Shown here: piece after piece, positions 57,801 through 64,000 of the stretch
How the letters are laid out: each line of letters begins with the position of its first letter
Position numbering within the stretch: the first letter of the stretch is position 1
Assembly (NCBI GenBank): GCA_032622095.1
Contig: CP136065.1
Span: 157,053,577 to 157,117,576, forward strand
DNA length: 64,000 bases
Direction of reading: 5' to 3'
Source: Siphonodentalium dalli
Lineage: Eukaryota > Mollusca > Scaphopoda > Gadilida > Siphonodentaliidae
The notes under the pieces: model-generated
Database searches by the model: none
What the model was told of the DNA's origin: nothing
Seen by the model: only the letters and a program-made list of their open reading frames with translations
Made by a program: the position numbers and the translations under genes

Positions 57801-60800
57801 AGACGCTCTTTATAGAGATGCGTCAAAAACAAACGCTCATTAAATAATCACTTGATTAACCCACGCCGTGCCTTTGCGGTGATTTGAGATTGGAGAACGG
57901 GTGCTCTGAGCTTCTCTAAACCGCGACCACGGTCGTGTCGGTGGGATTTGACACTTACATAGGAAGTTTGAGCTCAATCTGTACACGCGTTTTGGATTCT
58001 ATGAAGTACACACACACATATATACACACATATATACGAAGTCTCAAAAATATATAGTATAGATAGACTAGCAGGTTAGCCCGCCACTGGCGGCATTCGT
58101 CCCATGGCTTTGTTTCAGAAACAAGACATTTTTGTAATTATTTTGTTAATTTTTGTTAATTTTAAATTGTTTTAATTAAATTGTAAATTGTTTTAATTAA
58201 TTTTTTTGTTTCTGGCGGAAAAATTTACCCGTAGAAATCCCCCCTTCCTAGGAACGACAGACAACGCATTCTTTGTTTCGTGAAATCTCTCTACGATAAC
58301 ATTGCATTGAATTTAAAACAAACGCTTCCCGTCGGGAAATCTGTCTGCATAATATTTTGAGTCTGCCGTACCCGTCGTAATGTCGTGAAATCTCTCTGCA
58401 TAATAGATAACATTGCATTGAATCTGTTGTTGGCATTCAGGGCTTTGGGTCGTTGTTGTTGGCATCACGGCTCCCCGAAAACTCTCACATTGCCGAAAAT
58501 GTGTATTTAGTAATATCGTTGTTGTTGATATTTACGGCTTGGGGGCTATTTTCTTATTTAGCAAGTTTGAGCTCAATCGGTTCGAGTCTATAAAGGACAC
58601 ACTCATATATATGACACTTCCCGTGGGTAGCAAGTTTGAGCTCAATCGGCATTCCCTGGAATTTCCCGTAGATTGGCAGATTCCAGTAGCTTTATAACGG
58701 TATATCTGGGGAGAAATCTGATGCTATATTCGTGATTATCTGGGATGATTTCGGTATATAACTATATACTGTAAAAACAAAGCGCGCCATCCGTGCTCGC
58801 AGGGTTGGTCAGAAACAAATGTTTTTTAAATTTAATGTATGTTCCGTATATCTCTCTGCAGATGCAAATAACGTTGAATGGCAAACAGACGCTCTTTATA
58901 GAGATGCGTCAAAAACAAACGCTCATTAAATAATCACTTGATTAACCCACGCCGTGCCTTTGCGGTGATTTGAGAATGGAGAACGGGTGCTCTGAGCTTC
59001 TCTAAACCGCGACCACGGTCGTGTCGGTGGGATTTGACACTTAGATACGAAGTTTGAGCTCAATCTGTACACGCGTTTTGGATTCTATGAAGTACACACA
59101 CACATATATACACACATATATACGAAGTCTCAAAATATATAGTATAGATAGACTAGCAGGTTAGCCCGCCACTGGCGGCATTCGTCCCATGGCTTTGTTT
59201 CAGAAACATGACATTTTTGTAATTATTTTGTTTTTATTTATTTTTGTTTTTTATTTTTGAATATGAATTTAATGTTTTTTAAATTTAATATATTTTGTTT
59301 CTGAATTGTTTTTTTATTGTTAATTTTTTTTAATTTTAAATTGTTTTAATTAAATTGTAAATTGTTTTAATTAATTTTTTTGTTTCTGGCGGAAAAATTT
59401 ACCCGTAGAAATCCCCCCTTCCTAGGAACGACAGACAACGCATTCTTTGTTTCGTGAAATCTCTCTACGATAACATTGCATTGAATTTAAAACAAACGCT
59501 TCCCGTCGGGAAATCTGTCTGCATAATATTTTGAGTCTGCCGTACCCGTCGTAATGTCGTGAAATCTCTCTGCATAATAGATAACATTGCATTGAATCTG
59601 TTGTTGGCATTCAGGGCTTCGGGTCGTTGTTGTTGGCATCACGGCTCCCCGAAAACTCTCACATTGCCGAAAACGTGTATTTAGTAATATCGTTGTTGTG
59701 GATATTTACGGCTTGGGGGCTATTTTCTTATTTAGCAAGTTTGAGCTCAATCGGTTCGAGTCTATAAAGGACACACTCATATATATGACACTTCCCGTGG
59801 GTAGCAAGTTTGAGCTCAATCGGCATTCCCTGGAATTTCCCGTAGATTGGCATATTCCAGTAGCTTTATAACGGTATATCTGGGGAGAAATCTGATGCTA
59901 TATTCGTGATTATCTGGGATGATTTCGGTATATAACTATATACTGTAAAAACAAAGCGCGCCATCCGTGATCGCAGGGTTGGTCAGAAACAAATGTTTTT
60001 TAAATTTAATGTATGTTCCGTATATCTCTCTGCAGATGCAAATAACGTTGAATGGCAAACAGACGCTCTTTATAGAGATGCGTCAAAAACAAACACTCAT
60101 TAAATAATCACTTGATTAACCCACGCCGTGCCTTTGCGGTGATTTGAGATTGGAGAACGGGTGCTCTGAGCTTCTATAAACCGCGACCACGGTCGTGTCG
60201 GTGGGATTTGACACTTACATAGGAAGTTTGAGCTCAATCTGTACACGCGTTTTGGATTCTATGAAGTACACACACACATATATACACACATATATACGAA
60301 GTCTCAAAATATATAGTATAGATAGACTAGCAGGTTAGCCCGCCACTGGCGGCATTCGTCCCATGGCTTTGTTTCAGAAACATGACATTTTTGTAATTAT
60401 TTTATTTTTATTTATTTTTGTTTTTTATTTTTGAATATGAATTTAATGTTTTTTAAATTTAATATATTTTGTTTCTGAATTGTTTTTTTATTGTTAATTT
60501 TTTTTAATTTTAAATTGTTTTAATTAAATTGTAAATTGTTTTAATTAAATGTTTTGTTTCTGGCGGAAAAATTTACCCGTAGAAATCCCCCCTTCCTAGG
60601 AACGACAGACAACGCATTATTTGTTTCGTGAAATCTCTCTACGATAACATTGCATTGAATTTAAAACAAACGCTTCCCGTCGGGAAATCTGTCTGCATAA
60701 TATTTTGAGTCTGCCGTACCCGTCGTAATGTCGGGAAATCTCTCTGCATAATAGATAACATTGCATTGAATCTGTTGTTGGCATTCAGGGCTTCGGGTCG

Positions 60801-63800
60801 TTGTTGTTGGCATCACGGCTCCCCGAAAACTCTCACATTGCCGAAAACGTGTATTTAGTAATATCGTTGTTGTTGATATTTACGGCTTGGGGGCTATTTT
60901 CTTATTTAGCAAGTTTGAGCTCAATCGGTTCGAGTCTATAAAGGACACACTCATATATATGACACTTCCCGTGGGTAGCAAGTTTGAGCTCAATTGGCAT
61001 TCCCTGGAATTTCCCGTAGATTGGCAGATTCCAGTAGCTTTATAACGGTATATCTGGGGAGAAATCTGATGCTATATTCGTGATTATCTGGGATGATTTC
61101 GGTATATAACTATATACTGAAAAAACAAAGCGCGCCATCCGTGCTCGCAGGGTTGGTCAGAAACAAATGTTTTTTAAATTTAATGTATGTTCCGTATATC
61201 TCTCTGCAGATGCAAATAACGTTGAATGGCAAACAGACGCTCTTTATAGAGATGCGTCAAAAACAAACGCTCATTAAATAATCACTTGATTAACCCACGC
61301 CGTGCATTTGCGGTGATTTGAGATTGGAGAACGGGTGCTCTGAGCTTCTCTAAACCGAGACCACGGTCGTGTCGGTGGGATTTGACACTTACATAGGAAG
61401 TTTGAGCTCAATCTGTACACGCGTTTTGGATTCTATGAAGTACACACACACATATATACACACATATATACGAAGTCTCAAAATATATAGTATAGATAGA
61501 CTAGCAGGTTAGCCCGCCAATGGCGGCATTCGTCCCATGGCTTTGTTTCAGAAACATGACATTTTTGTAATTATTTTTTTTTTATTTATTTATTTTTTTT
61601 ATTTTTGAATATGAATTTAATGTTTTTTAAATTTAATATATTTTGTTTCTGAATTGTTAATTTTTTTTAATTTTAAATTGTTTTAATTAAATTGTAAATT
61701 GTTTTAATTAATTTTGTTGTTTCTGGCGGAAAAATTTACCCGTAGAAATCCCCCCTTCCTAGGAACGACAGACAACGCATTCTTTGTTTCGTGAAATCTC
61801 TCTACGATAACATTGCATTGAATTTAAAACAAACGCTTCCCGTCGGGAAATCTGTCTGCATAATATTTTGAGTCTGCCGTACCCGTCGTAATGTCGTGAA
61901 ATCTCTCTGCATAATAGATAACATTGCATTGAATCTGTTGTTGGCATTCAGGGCTTCGGGTCGTTGTTGTTGGCATCACGGCTCCCCGAAAACTCTCACA
62001 TTGCCGAAAACGTGTATTTAGTAATATCGTTGTTGTTGATATTTACGGCTTGGGGGCTATTTTCTTATTTAGCAAGTTTGAGCTCAATCGGTTCGAGTCT
62101 ATAAAGGACACACTCATATATATGACACTTCCCGTGGGTAGCAAGTTTGAGCTCAATCGGCATTCCCTGGAATTTCCCGTAGATTGGCAGATTCCAGTAG
62201 CTTTCTAACGGTATATCTGGGGAGAAATCTGATGCTATATTCGTGATTATCTGGGATGATTTCGGTATATAACTATATACTGTAAAAACAAAGCGCGCCA
62301 TCCGTGCTCGCAGGGTTGGTCAGAAACAAATGTTTTTTAAATTTAATGTATGTTCCGTATATCTCTCTGCAGATGCAAATAACGTTGAATGGCAAACAGA
62401 CGCTCTTTATAGAGATGCGTCAAAAACAAACGCTCATTAAATAATCACTTGATTAACCCACGCCGTGCCTTTGTGGTGATTTGAGATTGGAGAACGGGTG
62501 CTCTGAGCTTCTCTAAACCGCGACCACGGTCGTGTCGGTGGGATTTGACACTTAGATAGGAAGTTTGAGCTCAATCTGTACACGCGTTTTGGATTCTATG
62601 AAGTACACACACACATATATACACACATATATACGAAGTCTCAAAATATATAGTATAGATAGACTAGCAGGTTAGCCCGCCACTGGCGGCATTCGTCCCA
62701 TGGCTTTGTTTCAGAAACATGACATTTTTGTAATTATTTTGTTTTTATTTATTTTTGTTTTTTATTTTTGAATATGAATTTAATGTTTTTTAAATTTAAT
62801 ATATTTTGTTTCTGAATTGTTTTTTTATTGTTAATTTTTTTTAATTTTAAATTGTTTTAATTAAATTGTAAATTGTTTTAATTAATTTTTTTGTTTCTGG
62901 CGGAAAAATTTACCCGTAGAAATCCCCCCTTCCTAGGAACGACAGACAACGCATTCTTTGTTTCGTGAAATCTCTCTACGATAACATTGCATTGAATTTA
63001 AAACAAACGCTTCCCGTCGGGAAATCTGTCTGCATAATATTTTGAGTCTGCCGTACCCGTCGTAATGTCGTGAAATCTCTCTGCATAATAGATAACATTG
63101 CATTGAATCTGTTGTTGGCATTCAGGGCTTCGGGTCATTGTTGTTGGCATCACGGCTCCCCGAAAACTCTCACATTGCCGAAAACGTGTATTTAGTAATA
63201 TCGTTGTTGTTGATATTTACGGCTTGGGGGCTATTTTCTTATTTAGCAAGTTTGAGCTCAATCGGTTCGAGTCTATAAAGGACACACTCATATATATGAC
63301 ACTTCCCGTGGGTAGCAAGTTTGAGCTCAATCGGCATTCCCTGCAATTTCCCGTAGATTGGCAGATTCCAGTAGCTTTATAACGGTATATCTGGGGAGAA
63401 ATCTGATGCTATATTCGTGATTATCTGGGATGATTTCGGTATATAACTATATACTGTAAAAACAAAGCGCGCCATCCGTGCTCGCAGGGTTGGTCAGAAA
63501 CAAATGTTTTTTAAATTTAATGTATGTTCCGTATATCTCTCTGCAGATGCAAATAACGTTGAATGGCAAACAGACGCTCTTTATAGAGATGCGTCAAAAA
63601 CAAACGCTCATTAAATAATCACTTGATTAACCCACGCCGTGCCTTTGCGGTGATTTGATATTGGAGAACGGGTGCTCTGAGCTTCTCTAAACCGCGACCA
63701 CGGTCGTGTCGGTGGGATTTGACACTTACATAGGAAGTTTGAGCTCAATCTTTACACGCGTTTTGGATTCTATGAAGTACACACACACACACACACATAT

Positions 63801-64000
63801 ATACGAAGTCTCAAAATATATAGTATAGATAGATAGACTAGCAGGTTAGCCCGCCACTGGCGGCATTCGTCCCATGGCTTTGTTTCAGAAACATGACATT
63901 TTTGTAATTATTTTGTTTTTATTTATTTATTTATTTTTTTTATTTTTGAATATGAATTTAATGTTTTTTAAATTTAATATATTTTGTTTCTGAATTGTTA
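54801..64000 (-). mobile_element. Head-to-tail tandem array of Helitron units
   Basis: Units on the minus strand run 54,801-55,746; 55,747-56,946; 56,947-58,067; 58,068-59,152; 59,153-60,326; 60,327-61,500; 61,501-62,663; 62,664-63,837; and 63,838 to the window end. Each ends 3' with a CCGCC-AGT-GGCGG hairpin, GCTAACCTG and CTAG (CTGG in the first). CTAG is followed directly by TC of the next unit (TCTCCTATATATTTTGATAC or TCTATACTATATATTTTGAG). The last five full units are nearly identical and 1,163-1,174 bp long, apart from 58,068-59,152, which lacks ~90 bp of AT-rich sequence. The first two are diverged. No Rep/helicase. 62-codon minus ORFs repeated at ~1.17 kb are by-products. Confidence 0.88.

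Noticed and set aside
58248-63121. Identical 62-codon minus ORFs at 58,248, 59,422, 61,759 and 62,933
   Set aside because: They recur only because the Helitron unit repeats; they start at non-ATG codons or in repeat sequence and have no domain.

Overview
This is eukaryotic (metazoan) genomic DNA. It has spliced exons with GT/AG borders, long AT-rich non-coding stretches, a LINE retrotransposon, Helitrons and many inverted-repeat elements. The most telling signal is a class of elements that carry internal tandem arrays of ~110-175 bp monomers, then an ACGG-type microsatellite, then a 3' hairpin. That layout is known for repeat-bearing elements of bivalve molluscs (pearl-type elements, the ~160 bp BIV160 satellite group and relatives), so a bivalve or another lophotrochozoan is the best guess. 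The sequence alone does not prove the species.

Two genes can be supported. On the + strand, three exons between 10.79 and 17.63 kb encode a small secreted protein with a signal peptide, a PAN/apple-like domain and a divergent C-type-lectin-like domain. On the - strand, 42.76-40.65 kb is the long last exon of an AF9/ENL (MLLT3/MLLT1) orthologue: a Ser/Lys/Glu-rich linker ending in a clear ANC1-homology domain. Its YEATS exons were not seen and probably lie outside the window. A 127-codon ORF at 2.28 kb with two hydrophobic segments is a possible small membrane protein.

Layout. 0-9 kb: AT-rich DNA, one TTAA-flanked inverted-repeat element, diverged ~385 bp repeats, and a striking array of GATATC palindromes (5.5-6.36 kb) set between two stretches of degenerate acidic repeat. 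9-20 kb: the lectin-like gene, whose introns hold several transposon families. These include a Helitron, 16-bp CTATTCCGAAGGTTCG minisatellites and a 1.26 kb element with an 8-bp target duplication nested inside another element. 20-31 kb: satellite-bearing elements and palindromic MITEs. 31-35 kb: a TTAA-type element split by two satellite-bearing elements. 36-40.6 kb: palindromic MITEs and a hAT-like element with an 8-bp target duplication. 40.6-42.8 kb: the AF9/ENL exon. 43-47.8 kb: two more satellite-bearing elements. 48.06-54.14 kb: an L1-type LINE with a 16-bp target duplication, disabled by a stop codon, frameshifts and a 1.36 kb insertion. 54.19-64.0 kb: a solo 201 bp Helitron, then a head-to-tail array of Helitron units (~1.17 kb each) running off the window.

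Most of the window is therefore a layered record of transposition, and several insertions can be ordered in time by nesting. The observations most worth following up are the hairpin ends with compensatory base changes, the direct CTAG/TC junctions of the Helitron array, the GATATC palindrome field, and a MITE that appears to supply the poly(A) signal of the AF9/ENL gene.
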